A stretch of 64,000 bases of DNA, from positions 62,001 through 126,000 of the forward strand of contig NZ_FPBO01000012.1 in NCBI RefSeq assembly GCF_900116645.1, in the 5' to 3' direction. How positions within the stretch are numbered: the stretch's first letter is position 1; every line of letters starts with the position of its first letter. Under the pieces are notes generated by a model. The model saw only the letters and a list, made by a program, of their open reading frames with translations, ran no database searches and was not told the DNA's origin. The DNA comes from Pseudoduganella namucuonensis (lineage in GTDB: Bacteria; Pseudomonadota; Gammaproteobacteria; Burkholderiales; Burkholderiaceae_D). Both the position numbers and the translations under genes were made by a program. Positions 1-9,744 of this stretch are shown here, in pieces.

Positions 1-1082
1 ATCACGGTGGCGCGTATGCTGTGCAGGAAGCCGAAGATGACCAGCACCACCAGCACCACCGCCAGCACCAGTTCGATCTCCACGTGCTTGACGGAGGCGC
101 GGATGCCGGTGGTGCGGTCGCTCAGCACGTCCACCCGCATCGCGCCGGGCAGGCCCGCCTGCAGCTCGGGCAGGCGTTCCTTGATGGCGTCCACGGTGGC
201 GATCACGTTGGCGCCGGGCTGGCGCTGCACGTTGAGGATGATGGCGGGCTTGAGGCCGGACCAGGCGCCCAGGCGCACGTTCTCCGCGCTGTCGACCACG
301 CGGGCGACGTCGGACAGGCGCACCGGCGCCTCGTTCTTGTAGGTGACGATCAGGTTCTTGTAATCGTCGGCCGTCACCAACTGGTCGTTGGCGTTGATGG
401 TGAAGGAGCGCGTGGGGCCGTCGAAGCTGCCCTTGGCGCTGTTGGCGTTGGCCGCGGTGATGGCGGTGCGCAGCGTGTCCAGGCCCAGGCCGTAGGACGA
501 CAGCGCCTGCGTGTCGGCCTGGATGCGCACGGCGGGGCGCTGGCCGCCGCTCAGCGACACCAGGCCCACGCCGTTGACCTGGCTGATCTTCAGCGCCAGG
601 CGTGTGTTGACGATGTTCTGCACCTCGGTCAGCGGCATCGTGTCCGAGGTGATGGCCAGCGTCAGCACGGGCGCGTCGGCCGGGTTCACCTTGGCGTAGA
701 CCGGGGGCGCCGGCAGGTCCGTCGGCAGCAGCGAGCCGCCGGCGTTGATGGCGGCCTGCACCTCCTGCTCGGCCACGTCCAGCGTCTGGCCCAGGCCGAA
801 TTGCAGCGTGATGATGGAGACCCCGGCCGCGCTGGTGGAGCTCATGCGCTGCAGGCCGGACATCTGGCCGAACTGGCGCTCCAGCGGCGCGGTGACGGTC
901 TGGCCCATCACCTCGGGGCTGGCGCCGGGGTACAGGGTCTGTACCTGGATGGTGGGGAAGTCGACCTGCGGCAGCGCGGACAGCGGCAGGAACTTGAAGC
1001 CCACCAGGCCGGCGAGCACGATGGCCAGCATCAGCAGCGAAGTCGCCACCGGGCGCTGGATGAAGGGACGGGACGGGCTCAT
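1..1082 (-). CDS. mdtB: RND multidrug efflux permease, MdtB-like (3' part beyond window)
   Basis: The first 360 residues of an inner-membrane proton/drug antiporter of the AcrB/MdtB family; the gene runs off the left edge, so most of the roughly 1040-residue family length is missing. The protein starts [17 protein letters not shown], with one N-terminal membrane helix, then the periplasmic porter region ([30 protein letters not shown]), and enters the second membrane segment near residue 340. The start lies 31 bases after the stop of the adaptor gene mdtA, so the two form an operon pumping substrates from inner membrane and periplasm to an outer-membrane channel. The MdtB rather than AcrB assignment rests on the N-terminal sequence and the order adaptor then permease; an MdtC partner would be expected beyond the edge. 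Confidence 0.88.
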   Translation of the reverse strand, partial: MSPSRPFIQRPVATSLLMLAIVLAGLVGFKFLPLSALPQVDFPTIQVQTLYPGASPEVMGQTVTAPLERQFGQMSGLQRMSSTSAAGVSIITLQFGLGQTLDVAEQEVQAAINAGGSLLPTDLPAPPVYAKVNPADAPVLTLAITSDTMPLTEVQNIVNTRLALKISQVNGVGLVSLSGGQRPAVRIQADTQALSSYGLGLDTLRTAITAANANSAKGSFDGPTRSFTINANDQLVTADDYKNLIVTYKNEAPVRLSDVARVVDSAENVRLGAWSGLKPAIILNVQRQPGANVIATVDAIKERLPELQAGLPGAMRVDVLSDRTTGIRASVKHVEIELVLAVVLVVLVIFGFLHSIRATV

Positions 1083-1113
1083 GGCGCGCAACCCCGCTCG
1101 GTGTCGGCGGCCA

Positions 1114-2604
1114 TCATTGCGCCGTGCCCGGCGTGGCCGGCGCGCCCGATTGTCCGCGCTCGGTCCCGCCCTCGCGGCGGTGGCGGCGCTCTCCTCCGCC
1201 CTGCCCGTCCGCGCCAGGCTGCGCGCCGTCGCGGCGGTGGCGGCGTTCTCCGGCCGGCTCGGACGCCCCCGGGGCGGCGGCACCGGCCGCTGCGCCGGCG
1301 GGCGGGGACGCGCCATCCGCTCCCGCCTGCCCGCCACCTTGGCCGCCGCGATTGCCCCGCCGGCCGCCGCCGCCCGCCGCCGGCTTGTCGCCCGGCAGCG
1401 TGACCTTGGCGCCGTCCTTCAGGCGGTCCGCCCCCTCGGTGATCACTTTCTCGCCCGCCTTCAGGCCGGTGCGGATCTCCGTCCTGTCCACCGTGGACTG
1501 CCCGCGCGTCACCGGACGGACCGACACCGTGCGGTCCTCCTTCAGCACGTAGACGTAATCGCCCTTGGTGCCGTGCCGCAGCGCCGTCACCGGCACCATC
1601 ACCGCGTCCTTGATGGTGCGCAGCTCAAGCCGCACGTTGACGAACTGGCTGGGGAACAGCGTGTTTTTGGTGTTGGCGAACCTCGCCTTGGCCTTGATGG
1701 TGCCGGTCTGCGTGTCGACCTGGTTGTCCAGCGCCGAGAAGCGCCCGGTGTCGAGCGCGTTGGCGCGCGTGCGATCCAGCGCCACGGCGTTCAAGGGCTC
1801 GCCCGCCTGCACGCCCGCCATCACATCCGGCGCCCGGTCCTGCGGCACCGAGAACTCCACGTCGATGGGCGACAACTGCGTGATCACCGCGATGCCCGCC
1901 GTGTCGCCCGAGCTGACCAGGTTCCCCACGTCCACCACCCGCAGGCCCACCCGGCCGCTGATCGGCGCGATCACCTTGGTGTAGCCCAGGTTCAGCCGCG
2001 CCGTGCCCTCGGAGGCGCGGTCCGTCATCACGGTGCCCTCGAGCTGCTTCACCAGCGCCGCCTGCGTGTCCACATCCTGCCGCGCGATCGAATCCTGCGA
2101 CAACAGGGTGCGGTAGCGCTCCAGGGTCAGCTTCGCGTTTTCCAGCTGCGCCTCGTCGCGCTGGCGCTGGCCGCTGGCCTGCATCAGCGACATCTCGAAC
2201 TGGCGCGGATCGATCTGCGCCAGCACCTGTCCCGCCTTCACCATCTGGCCTTCCTTGAACAGCACCTTCTGCAGGATGCCGGTGACCTGCGGCCGCACGG
2301 TGGTGGTCGCGGCGGCGGTGACGGTGCCCAGGGCGTCCAGCACCACCGGGATGTCGGCCAGTTCGGCCGTCGCCACGCCCACCGTGGTGGGCGCGCCGCC
2401 CCGCCGTCCGCCCCCGCCGCCGGGACCACCCGGACCACCGGCCCCCCCCTGTGCTCCCGCGGCGCCCTGCCCCGCGGCGGGATGGGTCAGGTCCCAGGCC
2501 AGCCAGCCCAGGCCCGCCATGGCAGCGATGGCGATCACGGCGCCTATGATCTTGGCCCGGCGGCTGCGTTTGGGGGTAACGGTGTCGGGTGCGGGCGATT
2601 TCAT
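1114..2604 (-). CDS. mdtA: RND efflux periplasmic adaptor, MdtA-like
   Basis: Membrane-fusion protein of 496 residues linking the RND permease to an outer-membrane channel. One N-terminal membrane anchor (about residues 18-36) is followed by a Gly/Pro-rich linker, the first lipoyl half ([21 protein letters not shown]), an alpha-hairpin, the second lipoyl half ([15 protein letters not shown]) and the beta-barrel ([10 protein letters not shown]). It is longer than typical MdtA (about 415 residues) because of a C-terminal tail from about residue 405, rich in Gly, Arg, Ala and Pro and containing two copies of GERRHRR followed by D/EG. The tail is low complexity and probably disordered. The mdtB-like permease follows 31 bases downstream, and a two-component system is divergent upstream. 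Confidence 0.9.
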   Translation of the reverse strand: MKSPAPDTVTPKRSRRAKIIGAVIAIAAMAGLGWLAWDLTHPAAGQGAAGAQGGAGGPGGPGGGGGRRGGAPTTVGVATAELADIPVVLDALGTVTAAATTTVRPQVTGILQKVLFKEGQMVKAGQVLAQIDPRQFEMSLMQASGQRQRDEAQLENAKLTLERYRTLLSQDSIARQDVDTQAALVKQLEGTVMTDRASEGTARLNLGYTKVIAPISGRVGLRVVDVGNLVSSGDTAGIAVITQLSPIDVEFSVPQDRAPDVMAGVQAGEPLNAVALDRTRANALDTGRFSALDNQVDTQTGTIKAKARFANTKNTLFPSQFVNVRLELRTIKDAVMVPVTALRHGTKGDYVYVLKEDRTVSVRPVTRGQSTVDRTEIRTGLKAGEKVITEGADRLKDGAKVTLPGDKPAAGGGGRRGNRGGQGGGQAGADGASPPAGAAAGAAAPGASEPAGERRHRRDGAQPGADGQGGGERRHRREGGTERGQSGAPATPGTAQ

Positions 2605-2899
2605 CGCGCTTTTCCTTCTATTTGTTGTTCAAACCAGTTGCAAAATTGTTGATTTGACTCTAGCACAGGCGCCGTGCCGCAATGCGTCAACCAGAAACAA
2701 TCGGACACGCGAAATCCCCTTGCGCGGCGTCGCGCGCGGCCCCGCGCGGCGGGTGGGTTCCCTTATGACGGACCGCTTCCCCAGCAACCACGGGCGTCTC
2801 TTGCCTGTTGGACACCCCAGTTACATGGCTTCACGGTCAGATACAAAGCTGCTACAAATTCGTCCGGGACGAGGCTCCCGCGGTCCGTAAAATAAGCCC
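2605..2899. promoter_or_regulatory. Divergent intergenic region between mdtA and the response regulator
   Basis: This 295-base gap separates the start of mdtA (minus) from the response regulator gene (plus), so it must hold promoters in both directions. It is more AT-rich next to mdtA. No clear operator could be picked out by eye. The arrangement suggests the regulator may control the efflux operon, which is inference from position only. Confidence 0.5.
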
Positions 2900-3592
2900 A
2901 TGAGCGAACATATCCTGATTATCGAAGACGATCCGCGCCTGTGCGAGATGCTGTCCGAGTACCTGGCCAAGGCCGGCTACGCCGTCACGGCCCACATGCG
3001 GGCCAAGCCCGCCCTGGCCTGGCTGGCCGAAAACCCGGTCGGCGCCATCATCCTCGACCTGATGCTGCCGGACATGGACGGCCTGGAGGTGTGCCGCCAG
3101 TTGCGCGCCTCGTCCGACATCCCGGTGCTGATGCTGACCGCGCGCGGCGACGCCATCGACCGCATCATCGGCCTGGAACTGGGCGCGGACGACTACCTGC
3201 CCAAGCCCTTCGAGCCGCGCGAACTGCTGGCCCGCCTGCGCGCCGTGCTGCGCCGGGGCGGCGAAAAGCAGCGCGCCACCCAGGAGGTGCTGCGCTTCGG
3301 CCGGCTGGAGATCGAACCCGTGTCCTACGCGGCGCGGCTGGACGGCAAGGCCTGCGATCTCACCACCTGCCAGTTCGACCTGCTGGTCCTGTTGGCGCGC
3401 AACGCCGGCCGTGTGATGTCGCGCGAGGCGCTGCTGGACGCCACCTCCGGCAGCCAGGGCGACACCTTCGACCGCTCCATCGACGTGCACATGTCCCGCC
3501 TGCGCGCGGCCGTGGAGGACGATCCCAAGCATCCGCGCCGCATCATCACCGTGCGCGGCGCCGGCTACGTGTTCGCCAAGGACCAGGACTGA
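2900..3592 (+). CDS. OmpR/PhoB-family response regulator
   Basis: DNA-binding response regulator of 230 residues. The receiver domain (about 1-118) has the acidic pair E9-D10-D11, the phosphoacceptor D53 in LDLMLPDMDG, the switch Thr in LTARG and the lysine of LPKPF. A winged-helix C-terminal domain follows (about 130-228; RSIDVHMSRLRAAVED and VRGAGYVFA). Length and domain order are normal for RstA/CpxR/OmpR-type regulators. Its stop overlaps the kinase start by one base (TGATG), so the pair is translationally coupled. The divergent mdtAB operon is a plausible target. Confidence 0.93.
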   Translation: MSEHILIIEDDPRLCEMLSEYLAKAGYAVTAHMRAKPALAWLAENPVGAIILDLMLPDMDGLEVCRQLRASSDIPVLMLTARGDAIDRIIGLELGADDYLPKPFEPRELLARLRAVLRRGGEKQRATQEVLRFGRLEIEPVSYAARLDGKACDLTTCQFDLLVLLARNAGRVMSREALLDATSGSQGDTFDRSIDVHMSRLRAAVEDDPKHPRRIITVRGAGYVFAKDQD

Positions 3593-4965
3593 TGCCGCGC
3601 CTGTATTTCAGGTTCTACGCCGCGCTGCTGGCCAGCCTGGCCACGCTCACCATCGCGGTGGCCCTGCTCTGGCACTACGCCGGCGCCCCGTTCGAACGTT
3701 CCGACCAGACGCTGGGCACCCTGCTGCGGAACGCCCTGCCCGCCGCGGAAGCCTCGCCGGCGGAGCAGCAGGCCGCGCTGGAGCACCTGACCAAGGGGCT
3801 GCGCGCGGACATCACGCTGTACAGCCGCGAATGGGAGCGGCTGGCCTTTGTCGGCGAGCCGCTGCCGCGTCCCGAGCGGATGGAACGGCGCATGGAGCGG
3901 ATCGAGCGCATGGAGGGCATGGACGACCCGGCCGAACGCGCCGAACGCCGCGAGCGGATGGAGCGCATGCGCCGCCACGCCGAACACGCGGACCTCGACG
4001 AGCGGCCGGCGGCGGCCGGCGCCGGCGCACCGTCCCCGGGCGGGCGCCGCTTCCACATGCGGCTGGAGGACGGCCGCCACATCGTTTCCAGCACGCCGCT
4101 GCGGCAACTGCCCTCGCGGGTGCGGCTGCACACGATGCTGATCGCGCTCGCCATCATCATCGCCCTCGGCGCCTACCCCGTCGTGCGCCGCCTCACGCGC
4201 CGGCTGGAACACCTGCAGCAGGGCGTGGAATCGCTGGGCGCGGGCAACCTGGGGGCGCGCGTCGAAGTGAAAGGCGGCGACGAGGTCGCGCGGCTGGCGG
4301 CGGCCTTCAACCGCTCGGCGGACCAGATCGAGGCGCTGGTGGGCGCCCATAAATCGATGCTGGCCAACGCCTCGCACGAGCTGCGCACGCCGCTGGCCCG
4401 CATCCGCCTCGCCATGGAGCTGAGCATGGACGACGTCGATCCCAAGCGCCGCAAGGGGCTGGAGCAGGACATCGCGGAGCTGGACCAGTTGATCGACGAG
4501 ATCCTGCTGGCCAGCCGCCTGGATTCGGCCCACACCGAGACGTCCGAGGAACAGCTCGACCTGCTCGCGCTGGCGGCGGAGGAATGCGCGCGCTACGAGG
4601 AGAGCGAGCTGGAAGGCGAATCGGCCGTGGTGCGCGGCGATCCGCGCCTGCTGCGCCGCCTGCTGCGCAACCTGCTGGAAAACGCCCGACGCCACGGCGC
4701 GGCGCCCACCAGCATGTACATCCGTGTCGACGGCGGGCGGGCCGAGATCCGCGTGCAGGACGCGGGGCCGGGCGTGCCCAAGGCCGAGCAGGACAAGGTG
4801 TTCGAGCCGTTCTACCGCAGCAGCGCGGCCCGCGACAGCACCGGCTCCGGCCTGGGCCTGGCGCTGGTGCGGCAGATCGCGCGCCGCCACGGCGGCGAGG
4901 CGCGCTGCGTGGCCGAGCATGGCGGCCGCAGCGCCTTCATCGTCACGCTGCCGCTGGCCGGCTAA
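3592..4965 (+). CDS. Membrane sensor histidine kinase
   Basis: Sensor kinase of 457 residues, partner of the overlapping response regulator. The first membrane helix is at about residues 8-28, then a periplasmic domain to about 178, a second helix at about 181-197, and HAMP at about 198-250. HisKA follows with the phosphorylated H262 in ANASHELRTPLARIR, then a catalytic domain with N-box NLLENARRHG, G1 DAGPGVP, F-box VFEPFYRS and G2 GSGLGLALV. All catalytic motifs are present. The periplasmic domain contains an unusual Met/Arg/Glu repeat (residues 95-128), followed by His and acidic residues. The first ATG overlaps the regulator stop. The ligand is unknown; metal or envelope stress is possible by analogy with RstB/CpxA/CusS, not shown. 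Confidence 0.92.
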   Translation: MPRLYFRFYAALLASLATLTIAVALLWHYAGAPFERSDQTLGTLLRNALPAAEASPAEQQAALEHLTKGLRADITLYSREWERLAFVGEPLPRPERMERRMERIERMEGMDDPAERAERRERMERMRRHAEHADLDERPAAAGAGAPSPGGRRFHMRLEDGRHIVSSTPLRQLPSRVRLHTMLIALAIIIALGAYPVVRRLTRRLEHLQQGVESLGAGNLGARVEVKGGDEVARLAAAFNRSADQIEALVGAHKSMLANASHELRTPLARIRLAMELSMDDVDPKRRKGLEQDIAELDQLIDEILLASRLDSAHTETSEEQLDLLALAAEECARYEESELEGESAVVRGDPRLLRRLLRNLLENARRHGAAPTSMYIRVDGGRAEIRVQDAGPGVPKAEQDKVFEPFYRSSAARDSTGSGLGLALVRQIARRHGGEARCVAEHGGRSAFIVTLPLAG

Positions 4966-4982
4966 AACCAGATGCGGAACCA

Positions 4983-5009
4983 GGGGTCAGACCCGGCGGG
5001 TCTGCCCCC
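4983..5009. repeat. Palindromic repeat, GGGGTCAGACCC type
   Basis: Twelve-base arms (GGGGTCAGACCC and GGGTCTGCCCCC, one mismatch) separated by three bases, just after the kinase stop. A close relative lies at 6411-6441. It could fold as an RNA hairpin, but there is no following T-run, so a REP-like repeat is at least as likely as a terminator. Confidence 0.6.
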
Positions 5010-5078
5010 GGCGGTTGCACTTGGCTTGGCCTGAAAACAGGTACGATATGCCTCCGCATGCCAAATCGGAAGGTTGAA

Positions 5079-6374
5079 ATGAAACGACAGTTACTTGGCG
5101 CCCTCGCGGCCTGCGCCATGCAGGCCGCGTCGGCCGCCGGCCTCACCGCCACCGAGCAATCCATCGTCGCGGCGGTGAAGGCCAACGCCGACAAGGGCCT
5201 GGCCCTGCTGGAGCGCTCCGTGAACATCAACAGCGGCACCATGAACCACGAGGGCGTGCGCGCCGTGGGCAAACTGTTCCGCGCCGAGTTCGACGCGCTG
5301 GGCTTCCAGACCCGCTGGATCGACATGCCGCCCGCCGTGCAGCGCGCCGGCCACCTGGTGGCGGAACGCGGCGGCAAGCAGGGAAAGCGCCTGCTGCTGA
5401 TCGGCCACCTCGACACCGTGTTCGAGAAGGACAGCCCGGTGCGGCTGTGGAACCGCAACGGCAACACGGTGCGCGGCCAGGGCGTGAACGACATGAAGGG
5501 CGGCGACGTCATCATCATCGAGGCGCTGCGCGCGCTGCACTCGGTGGGCGCGCTGGACAACACCACCATCACGGTGATGTTCACGGGCGACGAGGAAAAC
5601 GCCGGCGAGCCGAAGGACATCTCGCGCGGCGACATGGTGGCGGCGGCCAAGCGCAGCGACATCGCCCTCGCCTTCGAGGCCACGGCGCTGGACGCCAAGG
5701 GCCAGGCCACCGGCACCATCGGCCGCCGCGCGTCGTCGTCGTGGGAGCTGGACGTGAAGGGCAAGCAGGGCCACTCGTCGGCCATCTTCCGCGAGCAGGC
5801 CGGCTACGGCGCCATCTACGAGGCCGCGCGCATCCTGGACGGCTTCCGCCAGCAGGTGGTGGAACCCGACCTCACCTTCAGCCCGGGCCTGATCCTGGGC
5901 GGCACCGGCGTGACCCATGACGACGCCGGCGCGCGCGGCACGGCGCACGGCAAGACCAACGTGATCCCGAACACGGCCATGGTGAAGGGCGACATGCGCT
6001 ACCTGAGCTACGAGCAGCGCGACCGCGCGCGGGCGAAGATGCGGGCCATCGTCGCGCAAAGCCTGCCGGGCACCAGCGCCAGCATCAGCTTCCACGACTC
6101 GTATCCGCCGATGTCGCCCACGGCGGGCAACCTGAAGGTGCTGGAGGTGTATTCGAAGGCCAGCGAGGACGCCGGCTACGGCCCGATCGCGCCGCTGCCG
6201 CCTGGCCTGCGCGGCGCCGGCGACGTGCAGTTCGTCGCCCCCTACGTGGACAGCCTGGACGGCCTGGGCGCCACCGGCAACGGCGCCCACTCGCCCGACG
6301 AGGACCTGGACATCAGCTCCATCGAGCGCGCGACGATACGCACGGCGATACTTTTATACCGATTGACACGCTAG
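5079..6374 (+). CDS. Secreted M20-family metallopeptidase (glutamate carboxypeptidase-like)
   Basis: Di-zinc hydrolase of 431 residues with a signal peptide (MKRQLLGALAACAMQAASAA, cleavage about residue 20), so it acts in the periplasm. M20 metal ligands and catalytic residues are visible: H110 and D112 in GHLDTVF, D138 in GQGVNDMKGG, the EE pair at 172-173 in TGDEENAG, and a late His in NGAHSPDEDLD. The dimerisation lid contains KGKQGHSSAIF. It resembles carboxypeptidase G2-type enzymes that remove C-terminal glutamate or act on small peptides; the substrate cannot be read from sequence. The ATG at 5079 is chosen because GGAAGG lies just upstream and it opens a good signal peptide. Confidence 0.9.
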   Translation: MKRQLLGALAACAMQAASAAGLTATEQSIVAAVKANADKGLALLERSVNINSGTMNHEGVRAVGKLFRAEFDALGFQTRWIDMPPAVQRAGHLVAERGGKQGKRLLLIGHLDTVFEKDSPVRLWNRNGNTVRGQGVNDMKGGDVIIIEALRALHSVGALDNTTITVMFTGDEENAGEPKDISRGDMVAAAKRSDIALAFEATALDAKGQATGTIGRRASSSWELDVKGKQGHSSAIFREQAGYGAIYEAARILDGFRQQVVEPDLTFSPGLILGGTGVTHDDAGARGTAHGKTNVIPNTAMVKGDMRYLSYEQRDRARAKMRAIVAQSLPGTSASISFHDSYPPMSPTAGNLKVLEVYSKASEDAGYGPIAPLPPGLRGAGDVQFVAPYVDSLDGLGATGNGAHSPDEDLDISSIERATIRTAILLYRLTR

Positions 6375-6410
6375 CGCCGCCGGGGCGCCGCTGAAAACCA
6401 GCGGCGGATG

Positions 6411-6441
6411 CCGGGGTCGGACCCATTGGGTCCGACCCCGG
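6411..6441. repeat. Perfect 15-bp palindrome between convergent genes
   Basis: Perfect inverted repeat, CCGGGGTCGGACCCA facing TGGGTCCGACCCCGG with one central base. It lies in the 94-base gap between the M20 peptidase and sppA, which converge. It shares the GGGGTC(A/G)GACCC core with the repeat at 4983-5009. It may stop transcription from both sides, but there is no T-run typical of an intrinsic terminator. Confidence 0.7.
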
Positions 6442-6468
6442 GTTTCGCCTCGGGTTTTAACCACACGT

Positions 6469-8328
6469 CTACGGCGAAACGCACAGGCAGTGCGTGAACG
6501 CCGCGAACGGCTTGCGCTGCTCGGCCATCTCGTTCAGCCAGCTCATCTCCCTGGCCACGTTGGCGGCCGCGCCCATCGGCATGCCGGTCGGGGCCAGGCT
6601 GGCCTTGACGTAGGGCGCGATCGCCTGCGCCGCCGAGGCGCCGAAGAATTCCAGCACGCGGTCGAACTTGGACGTCTCGCGCTCGATGTAGGCGACCCGG
6701 TAGTCGCCGCCCAGCTTGGCGCGCTCGGCGGCGGTCTTGATGGCGTCCTGGTAGGTGCCCAGGCGGTCCACCAGGCCGCGCTCCTTGGCCTGGGTGCCGG
6801 TCCACACCCGGCCCTGCGCCACCGCGTCGATCTTCTCCGGCGTGGTCTTGCGCGCGGCGGCGGCCTTGGCGGTGAAGTCGGCGTAGATGTGGTTGATGCT
6901 GCTCTGGATCACCTGGCCGAAGCGCGGGTCCAGGGGGCGCAGCGGATTGCCCGCGTCCGCCAGCCAGGTGGTCGTCACGCCTGCCGTGTGGATGCCCAGC
7001 TTGTCGATGACCTTGTCGGCCGTCGGCAGGATGGCGAACACGCCGATCGAGCCGGTGATGGTGTTCGGCTCGGCGATCACCTCGTCGGCCGCCATCGAGA
7101 TCCAGTAGCCGCCGGACGCGGCGACGTTGCCCATCGACACGATCACCGGCTTGCCGGCCGCGCGCGTCAGTTCCAGTTCACGCCGGATCAGCTCGGAGCC
7201 GAAGGCGCTGCCGCCGGGCGAATCGACGCGCAGCACGATGGCCTTGATGCTGTTGTCCTCGCGCGCCGCGCGTATCATGTTGGAGGTGGACTGGCCGCCG
7301 ATCGAGCCCGGCGGCGCGATGCCGTCGCTGATCTCGCCCACCGCCATCACCACGCCGACCGCGTCGCCCATGATCTTGGGACGCACGCGCGCCAGGTACT
7401 CCTCGAAGCCGACCTGGCGGAACGACTTGCCCTGCGCGTCCTTCTCGCCGCGCTGCATCAGCAACTGGCGGATCTCGTCGCGGGTTTTCAGGCCGTCGAC
7501 GAACTTGGCCTCCAGGGTCAGCTTGGCCAGGTCGCCGCCGGCCGATTCCATCAGCGCCGGCAGGTTGTTGATGGTCTTCATGATCTGGCCCTCGGGCAGC
7601 TTGCGCGCCTTCTCGACCTCGTCCGTGTAGCTGGCCCACAGGGCGTTGTTCAGGAAGGCCTCGGCCTCGGTGGCCGCCTGCGACGGGCCGTTGGCGATGA
7701 AGGGCTCGGCGAAACTCTTGTAGGTGCCCACCTTCATCAGGTTCACGGTCACGCCGACCTTGTCCAGCGCGTCGCGATAGTAATTGCGGTAGCGGCCGAA
7801 GCCCTCGATCAGCACCGCGCCCATGGGGTGGATGTAGACCTCGCTGGCGTGCGACGCCACCAGGTACTGGCGCTGGTTGTAGCCGGCGCCCCAGGCCACG
7901 ACCTTCTTGCCGCTGGCCTTGAAGCGCTCCACCGCGCGCGCCACCTCGCGCAGGGTGGCCTGGCCGCCGCCGTCCATCTCGTCCAGCAGGATCACCGCGC
8001 CGGCGATCTGGCTATCCTTGGCGGCCGCGTCCAGCACGCTCACCACGTCGCGCAGCTGCACCATGTGGCGCACCTCGCCGCCACGCAGGTTGGTCATGAC
8101 GGCGTCGCGCACGCCGCCCTTGGCCTGCTCGACAAGCTCGCCTTTCAGGTCCAGCACCAGCATGGTTTTCGGCCCCAGCGGCTTGACGCCGCCGCCGAAG
8201 ATGGCCCAGGCCAGCGCGATCAGCAGTATCAGGAACAGCAGGTTCAGCAGCGCCCTGCGGCTGAAATCCAGCGCGCGCCAGGCAAAGCCCAAACCGCTGC
8301 GCACATGGGAAAAAATGGATCGTGACAT
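6469..8328 (-). CDS. sppA: Signal peptide peptidase SppA, 67-kDa type
   Basis: Membrane-anchored S49 serine protease of 619 residues that degrades signal peptides left after secretion. A membrane helix at about residues 28-44 is followed by two S49 domains. The catalytic lysine is K204 in VGTYKSFAEPF and the serine nucleophile is S406 in VAASGGYWIS, followed by ITGSIGV; both match the E. coli SppA dyad. Length matches the duplicated 67K form. The start at 8328 is preferred over an upstream in-frame start at 8457 because AGGAG sits about eight bases before it and MSRSIFSHV opens a normal N terminus. The C terminus contains the odd tail THCLCVSP. Confidence 0.94.
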   Translation of the reverse strand: MSRSIFSHVRSGLGFAWRALDFSRRALLNLLFLILLIALAWAIFGGGVKPLGPKTMLVLDLKGELVEQAKGGVRDAVMTNLRGGEVRHMVQLRDVVSVLDAAAKDSQIAGAVILLDEMDGGGQATLREVARAVERFKASGKKVVAWGAGYNQRQYLVASHASEVYIHPMGAVLIEGFGRYRNYYRDALDKVGVTVNLMKVGTYKSFAEPFIANGPSQAATEAEAFLNNALWASYTDEVEKARKLPEGQIMKTINNLPALMESAGGDLAKLTLEAKFVDGLKTRDEIRQLLMQRGEKDAQGKSFRQVGFEEYLARVRPKIMGDAVGVVMAVGEISDGIAPPGSIGGQSTSNMIRAAREDNSIKAIVLRVDSPGGSAFGSELIRRELELTRAAGKPVIVSMGNVAASGGYWISMAADEVIAEPNTITGSIGVFAILPTADKVIDKLGIHTAGVTTTWLADAGNPLRPLDPRFGQVIQSSINHIYADFTAKAAAARKTTPEKIDAVAQGRVWTGTQAKERGLVDRLGTYQDAIKTAAERAKLGGDYRVAYIERETSKFDRVLEFFGASAAQAIAPYVKASLAPTGMPMGAAANVAREMSWLNEMAEQRKPFAAFTHCLCVSP

Positions 8329-8510
8329 CGATACTCCTAGTGAGATTAAATCCTGATAACACTTTAAGCCAAAACCACCCGTTCTGCCCACTAAGCACTG
8401 CGGCGTGGACCTCGTGAATTTCAATAGGGAAACATTTCGCCAGCAATATACACCCATCCCCGCCCCGCTGGTCTAGAATCGCCCCACCCGCACGACGACA
8501 GGAACGAAGA
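8329..8510. promoter_or_regulatory. Divergent intergenic region sppA / dgt
   Basis: A 182-base gap between two divergent genes, with AGGAG ribosome-binding sequence for sppA at its left end and GAACGAAG just before the dgt start. Promoters for both are expected here; none could be assigned confidently. Confidence 0.45.
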
Positions 8511-9731
8511 ATGTACTCAGCAGAAACGATCGCCTACGCCCGGCAACAGGAAGCCCTGATCCGCCCGCTGGAATACCGCGTGCACGCGCAGCACGACGGC
8601 CGCAGCGACGGCCGCGAGGACGGCATGCGCGACTACGCGCGCGTGCTGTACGCGGCCTCCTTCCGCCGCCTGCAGGGCAAGATGCAGTTGCTGGGCGTGG
8701 ACGCCAACCGCTTCAACCGCAATCGCCTCACGCACAGCCTGGAAGTGGCGCAGATCGCCCGCTCCATCGCGGCCGAACTGGGGCTGGAGCGCAGCGTGGT
8801 GTCCGAAACCTGTTCGCTGGCGCACGACATCGGCAATCCGCCCTTCGGCCACTACGGCGAAAAGATCCTCGATTCCCTGTGCCACGATTGCGGCGGCTTC
8901 GAGGGCAACGCGCAAGCCTTCCGCATCCTGCGCACGCTGGAGAAGCGGCACTACGGCTACGCCGGCCTGAACCTCACGGTGCGCACCCTGTTCGGCATCA
9001 CCAAGTACTTCCACACCCGCGCCGAGAATCCGAGGAAGTTCCTGTACGACGACGACCACGCCTTCCTCACCGCCGAGCTGGAGCGGCACGGCGTCGCCAC
9101 GCGCAAGAGCATCGACGCGCAGATCATGGATTTGTCGGATGAAATCGCCTACGCCGCGCACGACGTGGAGGACGCGCTGAGTTTCGGCATCATCACCGTG
9201 GGCGAGATCGCGCACGAGTTCCGCATCAGCCAGGAATTCGGCGGCGCCTACCCGCTGTTTTCGGCCATCGCCGACTTCGCGCACGAAGAGGCGCTCAAAT
9301 GCGAGCAACACGCGTCATCGGAGGAGTACTCCATCGTGCTGCGCAAGGAATTGACGTCGCAGATCGTGTACGAGCTGTGCCGCGACATCGCGGTGGTGGA
9401 CGGCCAGTTGGGCTATCAATCGAAGCAGTTGCTGGCCAAAGGGCTGAAGAGCTTGCTGTGGAGGGCCATCCTGCGCAAGAAGGATGTGCAGCTGTACGAG
9501 AAGCGCGGGGAGAAGATCATCCGCGGCTTGTTCGAGGTGCTGACGGACCGGCAATACAACCGCGACAACATCCTGCTGCCGCCCGAGCTGCGCTGCCTGA
9601 AGGACAGCCGCGAACGGCTGGTGATCGACTACATCGCCGGCATGATGGACTCCTTCGCGGCCCAGGAGTACGAGAAGTATTTCGGCCAGGGCAGCCTGGA
9701 CGCGATCTACTTCCCGCCGCGGGACCGTTAA
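8511..9731 (+). CDS. dgt: Deoxyguanosine triphosphate triphosphohydrolase
   Basis: HD-domain dGTPase of 406 residues that hydrolyses dGTP to deoxyguanosine and tripolyphosphate, influencing dNTP pools. The family start is recognisable (DYARVLYAASFRRLQGK), followed by metal-binding H75 in RLTHSLEVA, the HD pair H105-D106 in LAHDIGNPPFGHYGE, and D148-region residues of the helical bundle. The length is slightly below E. coli Dgt (505) and fits the shorter type found in many proteobacteria. It is transcribed away from sppA and convergent with the MFS gene, with 13 bases between stops. Confidence 0.92.
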   Translation: MYSAETIAYARQQEALIRPLEYRVHAQHDGRSDGREDGMRDYARVLYAASFRRLQGKMQLLGVDANRFNRNRLTHSLEVAQIARSIAAELGLERSVVSETCSLAHDIGNPPFGHYGEKILDSLCHDCGGFEGNAQAFRILRTLEKRHYGYAGLNLTVRTLFGITKYFHTRAENPRKFLYDDDHAFLTAELERHGVATRKSIDAQIMDLSDEIAYAAHDVEDALSFGIITVGEIAHEFRISQEFGGAYPLFSAIADFAHEEALKCEQHASSEEYSIVLRKELTSQIVYELCRDIAVVDGQLGYQSKQLLAKGLKSLLWRAILRKKDVQLYEKRGEKIIRGLFEVLTDRQYNRDNILLPPELRCLKDSRERLVIDYIAGMMDSFAAQEYEKYFGQGSLDAIYFPPRDR

Positions 9732-9744
9732 CCCGCGCCGGCTC

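Noticed and set aside
2941-4965. A 674-residue frame joining the regulator region and the kinase
   Set aside because: The true kinase starts at 3592, coupled to the regulator stop; upstream residues are out-of-frame reading of the regulator gene.
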